Assembly: GCA_016125075.1 (NCBI GenBank)
Contig: WGMO01000013.1
Location: 62,001-126,000 of the forward strand
DNA: 64,000 nt
Reading direction: 5' to 3'
From: Terrimonas sp.
GTDB lineage: Bacteria; Bacteroidota; Bacteroidia; Chitinophagales; Chitinophagaceae
Numbering within the stretch: the first letter of the stretch is position 1; each line of letters starts with the position of its first letter. The notes under the pieces are model-generated. The model had not been told where the DNA came from. It worked only from the letters and a program-made list of their open reading frames with translations, and ran no database searches. The position numbers were made by a program, and so were the translations under genes. Of the stretch, positions 27,415 through 38,520 are shown piece by piece.

Positions 27415-29607
27415 TTAATACTTGATAATTTTTTGATTGATCACCCCGGAAGCCGAGCTGACCCTGATGATATAGATACCGCTGGAAAGATCACTGATAT
27501 TGATCCTCTCCGAAGCAGAACTGTTGCTTTGGCGGACGGTCTTCACCATATTGCCGGATGTATTACAGATATCCATCCTGGTTTCCTGGCCCTGGAACTG
27601 ATTGGGGAGGTCAACGCGTATCATATCGGTTGCAGGATTAGGATAAACGGTCATCACGGCATCTGTTTTTGTCTGGCGGATGGATTGCACACCCGAATAT
27701 GTGAAGGAACCATTGCTGTTGATGATCTTTAGCCGGTAATATATAACAGCACTACCCAAATCAGGCTGATAATCGGTATGATGATATTGCATGACGGATG
27801 CTGTATTAGTCGCCCTGACGGAACCGGAAACAGGCGAAAAATGGATACCATCCGTACTTTTTTCCACTTCAAAACGATCTAAATTGGATTCATTGGCGGT
27901 TCGCCAGTTGAGCTCAACAACCTTGCTGTGAAGTGAGGCATCGAATGATAATAAGGATAAGGGTAAAATAAATCCGATTTCATTACAGGCATTCACATCA
28001 ATAAAGGATTTGGTGACAATGGTTCCATTATTGCCTTTTGTGGCCCCGTTGGGTAAGAATTCCGTTACATGTGTGGAATAAGAAAGACCATTGGCCCCAC
28101 CATTCACCAGGCGGGATACACTCGTGGATGTCGTGGCAATATAACCACCGCCACCGCCACCACCCGGACCTTCGGCTTCCCCGGTAAGATAGGTCTGGTC
28201 TCCACCCACACCGCCATTGGCAGTTATGCTGACACCGGTAATCGTACCGCTGGCCATGATTTGGATGGCACCGCCACCCCCGCCGCCGCCGGCTGCATCA
28301 ATAAAACTGTTTTGGGTGGAATACCCGTCTTGTCCGTTGGCCGTAATCGTTCCGGTACCGGAAATATTTCCATTACTCAACAGGAAAACGAGACCACCCC
28401 CGTTTCCGCCATTGCCGGCAGATGAATTATTACCGTCACCGGCTCCACCACCACCCCCGAAAAACAAGCGGGTATTGCCGTTATAGTCCAGTGGCCTTCC
28501 CCCAAATCCACCCACATTCATACGGCGGTTCCCACCCCAGATACTATTTCCGGGGCCGTATACCAATGCATCCTGGTTGGAATTGGAGAAGGAATAGCCT
28601 CCCCTTCCACCGCCCATTGAAATATCAGTGGCAAAACCTGCTGCTTCCAAATTCCAGGCAGTATTCCAGGATGTACCGGAAATATCTTTTAGCCCTGTAC
28701 CATTCCAGGGAGTCAACACTCCGTTTGTACCGGCATTGGATCCACCACCACCACCTGAATTATGGCCATTACCCCCTCCACCACCATTGGCAGGAGCCCC
28801 TCTTCCGCATGAACCGGTTAATAATGTTTCATAATCTGTTGCATTCCCGGCAATACTTTCACCCTTCTGGGCGTCATTGGTGGAAGCCACTGTACTGGTA
28901 TAAATAGTGTTGGTATAAATAGAAGCATTTATGGATACGGTAATATCATCTACCCCACCCCTGAATCCGATATCGTTGGCAGAAATATTACCCGTAACCG
29001 TGGCATTAGCACTCATTTCGAGGGCTACAATTCCACCGGTACTGCCATTCCAGGGCATACCGGTAATCGTTACCCCGGAACCGATCAGCAGACTGGACAG
29101 GCGGGGAATCCTGACCACCTGTGTCCTGTTCCGGCCACCCTGTGAATAGCTATTGGTAAGGCCTTCACAGAAATAAATGGTATTGCCTGAAACATTATAC
29201 ACTGTTTTCAACTCATAGTTCCCGGTATTATTATAACTGGTGATTGCACCATAAGCTGCCGTATTGGAGGTAGTGATGTCAGCACCCTGCACCTGAATGA
29301 TCAGTACCAGGTCACCGTTACTCAAAGCATCATTTGCATAGGGATTAACGGATTTGGAAAAAGACATGGACCCGTTCAGGTCGGCTATATTGGAAACAGA
29401 CAGGGATAAGGTACCGGCACTGACGGAAGCAGAAAGTGTTGCATACCGGTTGAGGACATAAGAACCTGCCGTGGTATAACTTTTACTGCCATCCCGGCCT
29501 TTATAACTTTGAGCATCAGCATTTGCGGAAAGTAGAAGCAAAAACAGGTTTACAACAGAGAAATGCTGTAAAATGCTACGGACATAAGGATTAATAGTTT
29601 TCATCAT
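27415..29607 (-). CDS. Glycine-rich T9SS type A sorting-domain protein
   Basis: A 730-residue secreted protein. Signal peptide to about residue 32, then a ~500-residue region with many glycine-rich turns (NGGGGGNGHNSGGGGGSNAG, FGGGGGAGDGNNSSAGNGGN) of the kind seen in parallel beta-roll or adhesin proteins. A linker and the T9SS sorting domain follow (VYPNPATDMIRVDLPNQ to GIYIIRVSSASG...NQKIIKY). Likely a surface adhesin or matrix protein. The GC-rich glycine codons create long open frames on the other strand, which I discount. Confidence 0.85.
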   Translation of the reverse strand: MMKTINPYVRSILQHFSVVNLFLLLLSANADAQSYKGRDGSKSYTTAGSYVLNRYATLSASVSAGTLSLSVSNIADLNGSMSFSKSVNPYANDALSNGDLVLIIQVQGADITTSNTAAYGAITSYNNTGNYELKTVYNVSGNTIYFCEGLTNSYSQGGRNRTQVVRIPRLSSLLIGSGVTITGMPWNGSTGGIVALEMSANATVTGNISANDIGFRGGVDDITVSINASIYTNTIYTSTVASTNDAQKGESIAGNATDYETLLTGSCGRGAPANGGGGGNGHNSGGGGGSNAGTNGVLTPWNGTGLKDISGTSWNTAWNLEAAGFATDISMGGGRGGYSFSNSNQDALVYGPGNSIWGGNRRMNVGGFGGRPLDYNGNTRLFFGGGGGAGDGNNSSAGNGGNGGGLVFLLSNGNISGTGTITANGQDGYSTQNSFIDAAGGGGGGGAIQIMASGTITGVSITANGGVGGDQTYLTGEAEGPGGGGGGGYIATTSTSVSRLVNGGANGLSYSTHVTEFLPNGATKGNNGTIVTKSFIDVNACNEIGFILPLSLLSFDASLHSKVVELNWRTANESNLDRFEVEKSTDGIHFSPVSGSVRATNTASVMQYHHTDYQPDLGSAVIYYRLKIINSNGSFTYSGVQSIRQTKTDAVMTVYPNPATDMIRVDLPNQFQGQETRMDICNTSGNMVKTVRQSNSSASERINISDLSSGIYIIRVSSASGVINQKIIKY

Positions 29608-29697
29608 TAGGGTATTACGAATTAATAACTACGGACTGTTTTTCTTCAGGATCTGGACTCCGATTCGGTCAGGTACCGTATTTATTCGGATGAGGAC

Positions 29698-29734
29698 AAA
29701 AATATACTGCGTTTTTTTACGATGCAAGTTTTTA
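29698..29734 (-). promoter_or_regulatory. Promoter element, copy 2 of a 37-bp repeat
   Basis: Identical 37-bp copy of 27157-27193, again 91 bases before a T9SS gene ATG (29607). It carries the same TTG and TATATTTT boxes with 18-base spacing on the minus strand. Confidence 0.65.
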
Positions 29735-29823
29735 GCGTAAATTAACGAGTAAATCACCGTAATTTTTACATTAAATTATACAACAAATTGAATATCATTT
29801 CTTTTTTTGAAATATTCGACAAT

Positions 29824-29850
29824 AAAAAAACCCCGATTGAATCGGGGTTT
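29824..29850 (-). terminator. Terminator after atpA
   Basis: AAACCCCGATT (29828-29838) and AATCGGGGTTT (29840-29850) form a strong hairpin with an A run on one side and T on the other, so it may work in both directions. It lies 26 bases after the atpA stop and closes the ATP synthase operon there. Confidence 0.88.
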
Positions 29851-29876
29851 TACCATCAACAATAAATTCGATCTAA

Positions 29877-31460
29877 TTATTTCGCTTTATACTGTGGTAT
29901 TAATCCATTGGCCATTTCCACCATTTTCTTAATGCCTTCTTCGGGAAGATTGCCTTTTTTAAACTCAGCCAGCAATTCCGGCATCTTGTTCTCCATCTCC
30001 ATCAGGAAATGGTCTTCGAACTGTTTCACTTTATTAACAGGAACATCTTTGATAAGACCATTGGTACCCAGATAGATGATGGCCACTTGTTTTTCCACCG
30101 GGAAGGGTGAATACTGGGGTTGTTTCAGGATTTCCACGTTTCGGGCTCCCTTATCCAGTACATTCTTGGTTGCAGCATCCAGGTCACCCCCGAATTTAGA
30201 GAAGGCCTCCATTTCACGGTAAAGTGCCTGGTCAAGCTTCAGCGTACCGGCAACCTTCTTCATGGATTTGATCTGAGCATTACCGCCCACACGACTCACG
30301 GAGATACCAACGTTAATGGCGGGACGGATACCGGAGTTGAAGAGGTTGGTCTCCAAAAATATCTGTCCGTCTGTAATGGAAATTACGTTGGTTGGGATAT
30401 AGGCAGATACGTCACCAGCCTGTGTTTCGATAATAGGAAGCGCAGTCAGCGATCCCCCGCCTTTCACCAGGTGCCTGATCGAATCGGGCACATCATTCAT
30501 ATTCTTGGCCACATTATCATCACTGATCACTTTGGCAGCCCTTTCCAGTAAACGGCTGTGAAGATAGAATACATCCCCGGGATAGGCCTCACGACCGGGT
30601 GGGCGACGCAGCAATAATGAAACCTCACGGTAAGCCACAGCCTGTTTGGAAAGATCATCATAAATGATCAAGGCCGGACGCCCGGTATCCCGGAAAAATT
30701 CCCCGATAGCTGCCCCGGAAAATGGCGCATAGAACTGCAGGGGAGCGGGATCTGAGGCTGAAGCCGCAACGATCGTAGTATAGGCCATGGCCCCGGCATC
30801 GGTCAGGGTTTTCATGACCCCCGCAACGGTAGAGGCTTTTTGGCCGATGGCTACATATATACAGTAAACCGGTTTGCCGGCATCATAAAATTCTTTCTGG
30901 TTGATGATCGTATCGATACAGATAGCGGTTTTACCGGTCTGGCGGTCACCAATGACCAATTCCCGCTGCCCCCTACCGATCGGGATCATGGCATCAATGG
31001 CTTTGATACCCGTTTGCAAAGGTTCTTTTACCGGTTCCCGAAAAATTACACCTGGCGCCTTACGCTCCAGGGGCATTTCATATCTTTCGCCGGTGATGGG
31101 TCCTTTACCATCGATGGGTTCCCCCAGGGTATTGACCACTCTTCCCACCATTCCTTCTCCCACTTTGATAGAAGCGATCTGGCCGGTACGGCGTACTTTG
31201 GAGCCTTCTTCGATTTTGCCGGTCTCCCCCATTAAAACCACCCCTACATTATCTTCTTCAAGATTCAGTGCAATGGCCCTCACCCCGTTTTCAAATTCCA
31301 CCAGTTCTCCATACCGCACATTCCCCAAACCGTATACACGGGCAATACCATCACCCACCTGTAATACCGAACCTACTTCTTCGAGCTCGGCACTTGCATT
31401 AAAGTTGCTCAGCTGCTGGCGCAGGATGGCACTTATTTCATCTGGTTTAATTTCTACCAT
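29877..31460 (-). CDS. atpA: ATP synthase F1 subunit alpha
   Basis: A 527-residue subunit of F1. The P-loop GDRQTGKT lies at about 171-178, and the alpha/beta signature region [17 protein letters not shown] near 365-381. This subunit carries non-catalytic nucleotide sites and contributes the arginine finger to the beta subunit. It is the last gene of the operon here: a terminator follows and atpG, which usually comes next, is absent. Confidence 0.97.
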   Translation of the reverse strand: MVEIKPDEISAILRQQLSNFNASAELEEVGSVLQVGDGIARVYGLGNVRYGELVEFENGVRAIALNLEEDNVGVVLMGETGKIEEGSKVRRTGQIASIKVGEGMVGRVVNTLGEPIDGKGPITGERYEMPLERKAPGVIFREPVKEPLQTGIKAIDAMIPIGRGQRELVIGDRQTGKTAICIDTIINQKEFYDAGKPVYCIYVAIGQKASTVAGVMKTLTDAGAMAYTTIVAASASDPAPLQFYAPFSGAAIGEFFRDTGRPALIIYDDLSKQAVAYREVSLLLRRPPGREAYPGDVFYLHSRLLERAAKVISDDNVAKNMNDVPDSIRHLVKGGGSLTALPIIETQAGDVSAYIPTNVISITDGQIFLETNLFNSGIRPAINVGISVSRVGGNAQIKSMKKVAGTLKLDQALYREMEAFSKFGGDLDAATKNVLDKGARNVEILKQPQYSPFPVEKQVAIIYLGTNGLIKDVPVNKVKQFEDHFLMEMENKMPELLAEFKKGNLPEEGIKKMVEMANGLIPQYKAK

Positions 31461-31544
31461 TTTATATTCAGTTTATCGTTTTTTTATTCCTGTCCGAATG
31501 CACCCCAAAAAACAGCATGCGCCGGGATGGGGTATATCCGGCAT

Positions 31545-32108
31545 CTATCTTATCTTATAAATAAAGTCGTTGTTCTCAAATTGCCTGGCAATATCCTTCA
31601 GGTCATAGGCGATACTGGCATCTACCAACTGGTCGTCTACCTGTAAAACAAATCCCCCGATAATATTCTCTTTCACCGTTGTTTCCAGTTCAATATGCTG
31701 CATGGAAGTGGTGTTTCTCAAATGCGCCAGTAACTGCTCCTTCATCCCCTCACTGACAGGCATAGCCGTAGTGAGATGTACCGAATAGATATTTTTCTGT
31801 TTTTTATACTGACTGATGAATGCGTTAATGATTTCCGGCAGGTTACTTTCCCTTCCCTTGGTAATCAGCAAACGGGTGAAAGCAGCGACCAGTTCCCCGA
31901 TCTTCCCGGTGGTGACTGCGTCCACAATCTTTTTCTTCGTACCCGGTTTTATGACAGGGCTTTTCAGTAAGGCCTCGAAATCAGGGTTACCCTTGCATAT
32001 TTGCTGCATCACCTGCATGTCTGCAAACACCGGTTCCAGCTGGCCTCTTTCATTGGCCAGGTCGATGAGTGCTTTCGCGTATCGTGTTGCTAATCGTGGA
32101 TTGGTCAT
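31545..32108 (-). CDS. atpH: ATP synthase F1 subunit delta
   Basis: A 187-residue delta (OSCP) subunit of the peripheral stalk, linking F1 alpha to the b subunits. The N-terminal helical domain starts with NPRLATRYAKALIDLA, and the conserved C-terminal IIGGFVLQVDDQLVDASIAYDL block is present. It lies between atpF (22 bases) and atpA (84 bases). Confidence 0.93.
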   Translation of the reverse strand: MTNPRLATRYAKALIDLANERGQLEPVFADMQVMQQICKGNPDFEALLKSPVIKPGTKKKIVDAVTTGKIGELVAAFTRLLITKGRESNLPEIINAFISQYKKQKNIYSVHLTTAMPVSEGMKEQLLAHLRNTTSMQHIELETTVKENIIGGFVLQVDDQLVDASIAYDLKDIARQFENNDFIYKIR

Positions 32109-32130
32109 ATGCCTTATTGGTGACGTTGAA

Positions 32131-32625
32131 TCAATTTAATTTCACTTCCTCAACCAGTTCCTTGATATAATTCTCCTGGGCCTCCTTGTTAGCTAATTCC
32201 CTCCTGAGTATCTTCTCCGTCACTTCAATGACCAGTTTACCTACCTGGTTCTTCACATCGGTGATCGCCGCCATTTTCTGCGTATTGATGGCCTGCTGGG
32301 CATCCAGGATGATCTTATTGGCTTCTTCCTTAGCCTGGTTTTTGGCTTCATTGATGATCTTATCCTTGGTTTCTCTTGCCTCTTTCATCATCTGTGCCCT
32401 TTCTTCACGGGCCTGTGCCAGGAGGGCCTCATTTTCACTTTTCATCTGTGCCATTTCCGCCTTCACCATTTCGGCAGTGGCCAGGGAATCACTGATGGAT
32501 TGTTCCCTTTCCTTTAATCCCTTGATGATCGCGGGCCAGGCAAATTTGGCCAGGATAAAGAATACAAAAAGAAAGGCGACCAGGGTCCAGATCAGCAATC
32601 CAAATTCGGGGGTAAGAAGTTCCAT
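32131..32625 (-). CDS. atpF: ATP synthase F0 subunit b
   Basis: A 164-residue subunit with one N-terminal membrane segment (about residues 8-28) and a long alpha-helical, charged stalk rich in Glu, Lys and Ala (ERAQMMKEARETKDKIINEA). This is the normal shape of subunit b, which forms the peripheral stalk. It lies between atpE and atpH. Confidence 0.94.
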   Translation of the reverse strand: MELLTPEFGLLIWTLVAFLFVFFILAKFAWPAIIKGLKEREQSISDSLATAEMVKAEMAQMKSENEALLAQAREERAQMMKEARETKDKIINEAKNQAKEEANKIILDAQQAINTQKMAAITDVKNQVGKLVIEVTEKILRRELANKEAQENYIKELVEEVKLN

Positions 32626-32713
32626 CTATTTTACAATTTCATTTTTAGTTTAAAATACTGCATCCTCCGCCCTGTGCTTCGGATGCAGTACGATTTTCTT
32701 GCAATTGATATGA

Positions 32714-34146
<1,433 letters not shown>

Positions 34147-34230
34147 ACCCGTCCTTAAATTTTGCGCAAAGATAGGGAGCGGTGGTTAAAAACCAGAAAA
34201 TTGAAGGAAAGAAAGTTTAATAAAAACCGG

Positions 34231-36000
34231 TCAGGCCACCCTCGATTGTTTTTCGAATTGCAACTGGTAAAGTTTATGATAATACCCCCCCCTGGCCATC
34301 AATTCATCGTGGGTGCCTATCTCCCGGAGCTCCCCTTTTTCGAGCACAATGATCTTATCGGCCTTCCGGATGGTTGACAACCGGTGGGCGATGACAATTG
34401 AGGTGCGTCCGGCAATCAGTTTGTCGATAGCATTTTGTATAAACTGTTCGCTCTCAGTATCGATAGATGATGTGGCCTCATCCAGTATCAGTATGGATGG
34501 GTTATAAAGCAGGGCCCTTATAAAAGAAAGCAACTGGCGCTGACCCAGGGAAAGGGTGGCCCCCCTTTCCATTACATTGTAATCATAGCCCCCGGGCAAT
34601 TGCATGATAAAATCGTGCATGTCAATCAATTTTGCGGCTTCAATCACTTTCTCCCTGTCAATGGAAGGATTGCGGAGGGTAATATTGTCCAGGATGGATC
34701 CGGAAAACAGGAAAACGTCCTGTAATACAACACCAATATGCTGCCGCAACCGGTCCAGCCGGTATTCATTGATATCAACATCGTCAATCCTGATCTTCCC
34801 CTGTTGGATATGGTACATCCTGTTCAATAAACTGATAATCGTTGTTTTCCCGCTACCTGTATGCCCCACTATGGCGACCGTTTCGCCCGGCTGAACGGCA
34901 AACGACAGGTCCTTTAAAACGGTACGGTCTTTTGTATAGGCAAAACTGACCTGTTCAAATTCGATCTTCCCTTTTATTTGTTCAGGTGAAAATTGACCGT
35001 CTTCCCGGATAAAATCATCGTTGTCCAGCACCTTAAAAACTCTTTCACTCGCCACCATACCCATCTGCAGTACATTGAACTTATCGGCGATCACCCGGAG
35101 GGGCCGAAAGATCAGGTTCAAACAAAGGATAAATGCCATCAGGGTACCCTGCTGGCTGTGCTGTAACAGGTGGGCCTGTTCGGAGGTTTTCCATACGATC
35201 AACCCCATCGAAGTTGCGAGGATGATCTCCACCACAGGAAAGAAAACCGAATAAGCAAATATGGCCTTGATATTGGCGTTCCGGTGTTCCCTGTTGATGC
35301 TCCTGAACTTGTTATATTCTTTATCTTCTGCCGCAAATGCCTGTACGATTGCCATTCCGGTGAGGTGCTCCTGTACAAAGGCATTCAAATGCGCAACCGC
35401 ATTCCGGACCCGGTGAAAGGATTTGTTGACCGATTCCTTAAAATAATAGGTAGCCAGGATCAATATGGGAAATGGGATCAGCGCGATAAGGGTCAGCTGC
35501 CAGTCCTGCCAGAACATATAGCCCAGCACACAAATGATGGACAGCAGGTCGGCAATGATCGGGATCAGCCCGTCGGAAAAAATATCATTGATCCTTTCAA
35601 TATCATCCACCGTCCTGGTGGTGAGGGTTCCGATGGGCGTTTTGTCAAACTGCGAAAGGTTAAGATGCAATACCTTGTTAAAGACCTTTACCCGCATATC
35701 CTTGACCACTGTTTGCCCCAGCCAGGAAGTGATATAGGAAAAATAAAAACGAAGACCCGTTTCCAGGAATAAAAAAAGAATCTGGATGATGGTGATATAG
35801 ATGACCCAGTTATAATTGTTCTCTGCAATATACTTATCGACCGTTTTTTGAATCAGCAGGGGGCGAACAGGGGTGAACACAGCAAGTACCACGGCAAGGA
35901 TAACCGACAGCCAGAACCTCCGCTTATAAGGGGATGCAAACTGAATCACCCGGTTCAGCAGGTCAAAATCAAAAAATCTGGTTTTACTTATCGTTGGCAC
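34231..36000 (-). CDS. ABC exporter, fused permease/ATPase (MsbA-like)
   Basis: About 589 residues from the GTG at 36000 (MPTISKTRFFDFDLLNRV); the frame to 36018 begins with a TTG. Six membrane helices (about 30-320) precede a nucleotide-binding domain with Walker A GHTGSGKTT, signature LSLGQRQL and Walker B ILILDEA. This is a homodimeric or heterodimeric exporter of the lipid A/multidrug type. No partner half-transporter is adjacent, so it likely acts as a homodimer. Confidence 0.9.
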   Translation of the reverse strand: MPTISKTRFFDFDLLNRVIQFASPYKRRFWLSVILAVVLAVFTPVRPLLIQKTVDKYIAENNYNWVIYITIIQILFLFLETGLRFYFSYITSWLGQTVVKDMRVKVFNKVLHLNLSQFDKTPIGTLTTRTVDDIERINDIFSDGLIPIIADLLSIICVLGYMFWQDWQLTLIALIPFPILILATYYFKESVNKSFHRVRNAVAHLNAFVQEHLTGMAIVQAFAAEDKEYNKFRSINREHRNANIKAIFAYSVFFPVVEIILATSMGLIVWKTSEQAHLLQHSQQGTLMAFILCLNLIFRPLRVIADKFNVLQMGMVASERVFKVLDNDDFIREDGQFSPEQIKGKIEFEQVSFAYTKDRTVLKDLSFAVQPGETVAIVGHTGSGKTTIISLLNRMYHIQQGKIRIDDVDINEYRLDRLRQHIGVVLQDVFLFSGSILDNITLRNPSIDREKVIEAAKLIDMHDFIMQLPGGYDYNVMERGATLSLGQRQLLSFIRALLYNPSILILDEATSSIDTESEQFIQNAIDKLIAGRTSIVIAHRLSTIRKADKIIVLEKGELREIGTHDELMARGGYYHKLYQLQFEKQSRVA

Positions 36001-36055
36001 CTTAAAAATTAAACGCAAATGTAATCAGAAGCTTTGTGGCGGTGGCCACCGGTTA

Positions 36056-38290
36056 TCAATTTGTTTTGGAAAGATAACCCTGTTGCTTGCTCATGGCAAT
36101 CTTATACCCTTTTATAAAAATGGCTCCCAGGTTTTTATACGGAGGAATATAATCATCAAATTTTTCCTTGGCAGCCGCATTCTTGCTAAACCGAATAGCC
36201 AGTTGCTGCCACATGCCGATCCAGTCAATATCCCTGCCTTCCAATAAAGAGCTGTTGATCGCTTCAAGAATCGGTTCATTGACCGTTTTTGTACCCACCT
36301 GTTTTGAGGAAATGATATGGGCATCTGCACTGATGGATAACACATCATTTAGGTTATTGTAACCGCCGCAGGAACCCAATACCACAATCTCAGCCGAAGG
36401 CGACATCTTATCCAGGGTTGATTTGAGGTGGTAGCTATGCCCCCGGTGAATGACTACTGAAGGATGAAGATTATTTTTTGCCAGGTATTCCACCAACTTG
36501 TCCTGGGCTTCCTCGTCGGGGTCATTATCGCCATATTTCGGTTTATTGGCAAAGATCCAAACAGGCCGGCCCTTCAGGGACTTTATGGTTACCCAATAAT
36601 CATTTTCCGTGATACTCCAGTCGTTCCTGTTCCGGAACATCGCCATAAAATTGATAAAAGACAGCTGCCCGTCCTGGTCCTCATCGCCATAAAAGAAGAC
36701 CTGTTGTATGACCCTTGAACTGTCATCGGCCAGGTTCTTATACCCCATGGTATAGACAGGTGGGATACCCAGTTCCTTTGAAAGATCGATTTTATTGGCC
36801 GTATCGGCCGACAGGAAAAGCTTGTATAAAAGATCATAAATGACCGTTCCCCTTTTATTGTTGAGGTTAAAATTTTTCCGGTAATTCAACCTGACATTGG
36901 CAATCATATCATCCGCGACCACCTTGTTAGTTTCTGTAATGCTCGCATAGGAGTCCGCCACATCCACCCCATCTTCCAGGCCTTCACCGTTTTCCAATCC
37001 GTTGACAAAGGCGGTCATGAGTGTTTGTGCATCCTGGTGATCAGGGAAACTGCCAAGGAAATCACTCAGGGTGTTATACCCCGCTGCCATTTTGATAAAT
37101 TTCCTGAACTTATCAAATTTCACCAGCATGAGCAGGGAATCGGGACGGTTATTCACCTTGCTCATCATCAGGGGATATACGCCTTTCACATAACTGGAGG
37201 TATAGATTTCCCCGTCGCTGAGCACGGAGAGGTAATATAATTCTTCGGCATTCAACTGCTGGATCACTTTGAAGCGAACCGCATCGGGCTGGTCATGCAA
37301 TCCGTTGATCACATTAATAAAGGCTTCCGTTGCTTTTTTCTTCAGCATACTGGCCAGTGCATGAAAACCATAGGTCGTATCTTTTCGCATGGCTCTTTCC
37401 ACATAACTGATACGGGTTTTGACAAGCAGCTTATAATATTGTTCGGGATCATTTTTAACCTGGTCAACATCCTGCTGGGTGATCTTACCGTTGATGATAT
37501 TGTCGAGAAAGGGGAAATACAACTGACCGCTACCCCCGCTCATGGCCATCCTGGTAATGGTCTGAATAAGAGGATCATCAATTTTCCGGATCCGGTTGCT
37601 CAGCCCGTTATTGGCGGCTGCATAATCATATAAACTCATAGGATACCGATAAGCGGCCACTTTAATCAGGCTGTCAGCAAAAGGGAGGTCCGGATTTTGC
37701 CGCAGGGTGATAAAGACCTCATCAGGATAAAGGCCACAGTATTTCCTGATCAGGATTTGGCGGCAGGTGCGGATGGATACATTCAGGTCAAAAGCACCGC
37801 TCCTGATCAAGGGCAAGGCGACGGGATAGGGCAGTTTGTTCACGAGGCCGTCGATAGGAAGGTTGTCCATATCCTTCGCAATACAGGCTTCGTAAGCATC
37901 CAGTACGGCCGGAAGATGCAGGGCGGCCATCCTAGACCTGCTGGTGTCGGCATTCAGGTTTTTGAGTATCTCCTCGAGCCCACGGATATACCTGACCTTA
38001 ATGGGATGAGGGTAGACCGAATCTTTTTCAAACCGGTATTGCAGTTCGTCAATCCTCCGGGTCAGGGCATCGGTCACTAAAAAGTTGATGTCATCATTTT
38101 TGGAGATCACGAGTTTTTTGTCTGATTGCCCGTCTGAAGCCAGCGCAATTGTTTGCTGCCGGTCCACATAATCGTGATAAAGCGCCCGCCTGATATCAGG
38201 TTTCAGGTTTTCATCCTGGGCAGCGGCCCTGGAAACAATAAGGAAGAGGGCCAGGGAAAGACAGGCAATATTTCGGATATTTTTTATCAT
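36056..38290 (-). CDS. Large exported protein with possible caspase-like C terminus
   Basis: About 744 residues from the ATG at 38290 (MIKNIRNIACLSLALFLIVS), with a signal peptide to about residue 24. The long middle is mostly helical with no recognised domain. Near residue 555 lies a calcium-loop-like DEDQDGQLSF. The last ~170 residues contain VVIHRGHSYH (His at about 618) and, 23 residues later, IVVLGSCGGYNN (Cys641), the order and spacing of the His and Cys dyad of clan CD cysteine peptidases. I infer a cysteine-peptidase-like fold; activity and target are unknown. 190 bases separate it from the upstream regulator gene on the other strand. Confidence 0.65.
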   Translation of the reverse strand: MIKNIRNIACLSLALFLIVSRAAAQDENLKPDIRRALYHDYVDRQQTIALASDGQSDKKLVISKNDDINFLVTDALTRRIDELQYRFEKDSVYPHPIKVRYIRGLEEILKNLNADTSRSRMAALHLPAVLDAYEACIAKDMDNLPIDGLVNKLPYPVALPLIRSGAFDLNVSIRTCRQILIRKYCGLYPDEVFITLRQNPDLPFADSLIKVAAYRYPMSLYDYAAANNGLSNRIRKIDDPLIQTITRMAMSGGSGQLYFPFLDNIINGKITQQDVDQVKNDPEQYYKLLVKTRISYVERAMRKDTTYGFHALASMLKKKATEAFINVINGLHDQPDAVRFKVIQQLNAEELYYLSVLSDGEIYTSSYVKGVYPLMMSKVNNRPDSLLMLVKFDKFRKFIKMAAGYNTLSDFLGSFPDHQDAQTLMTAFVNGLENGEGLEDGVDVADSYASITETNKVVADDMIANVRLNYRKNFNLNNKRGTVIYDLLYKLFLSADTANKIDLSKELGIPPVYTMGYKNLADDSSRVIQQVFFYGDEDQDGQLSFINFMAMFRNRNDWSITENDYWVTIKSLKGRPVWIFANKPKYGDNDPDEEAQDKLVEYLAKNNLHPSVVIHRGHSYHLKSTLDKMSPSAEIVVLGSCGGYNNLNDVLSISADAHIISSKQVGTKTVNEPILEAINSSLLEGRDIDWIGMWQQLAIRFSKNAAAKEKFDDYIPPYKNLGAIFIKGYKIAMSKQQGYLSKTN

Positions 38291-38429
38291 AAGGATCGAA
38301 AAGCAAAAGTAATAACAGACCGGCACTTTTCCGATATTGTATTAAGGTCAGTTGCCAGACATAAAAGGCTGCATCTCAGTTTATTTAACTTTGTTAAAAA
38401 AACGCATCTGCTTTAACATATATTGCTTT

Positions 38430-38458
38430 TATTAATTTTATATTAAGTCTGTGTTATG
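38430..38458 (+). promoter_or_regulatory. 11-bp-period repeat array before the PhoB-like gene
   Basis: Seven-base units TATTAAT (38430), TATTAAG (38441) and TGTTATG (38452) repeat at exactly 11 bases. A perfect TAnnTTTG box (TAGGTTTG, 38495-38502) follows with no good -33 box, as expected for an activator-dependent promoter. It suggests autoregulation of the two-component system. Confidence 0.45.
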
Positions 38459-38494
38459 TGATAAATGAAAAAAGGTCTTCAAAACAATTTACTT

Positions 38495-38502
38495 TAGGTT
38501 TG
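38495..38502 (+). promoter_or_regulatory. -7 promoter box of the response regulator gene
   Basis: TAGGTTTG matches the Bacteroidota TAnnTTTG box exactly. Transcription would begin near 38509, just before the ATG at 38521, which supports that start over the longer frame from 38458. Confidence 0.55.
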
Positions 38503-38520
38503 CGCAAACAAAACCTGAAA

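Noticed and set aside
28069-28907. Long plus-strand open frames rich in proline and histidine
   Set aside because: They are antisense to the glycine-rich part of the T9SS gene at 27415-29607; GGT/GGC glycine codons read as proline or threonine codons on the other strand. The sense gene has signal peptide and sorting domain.
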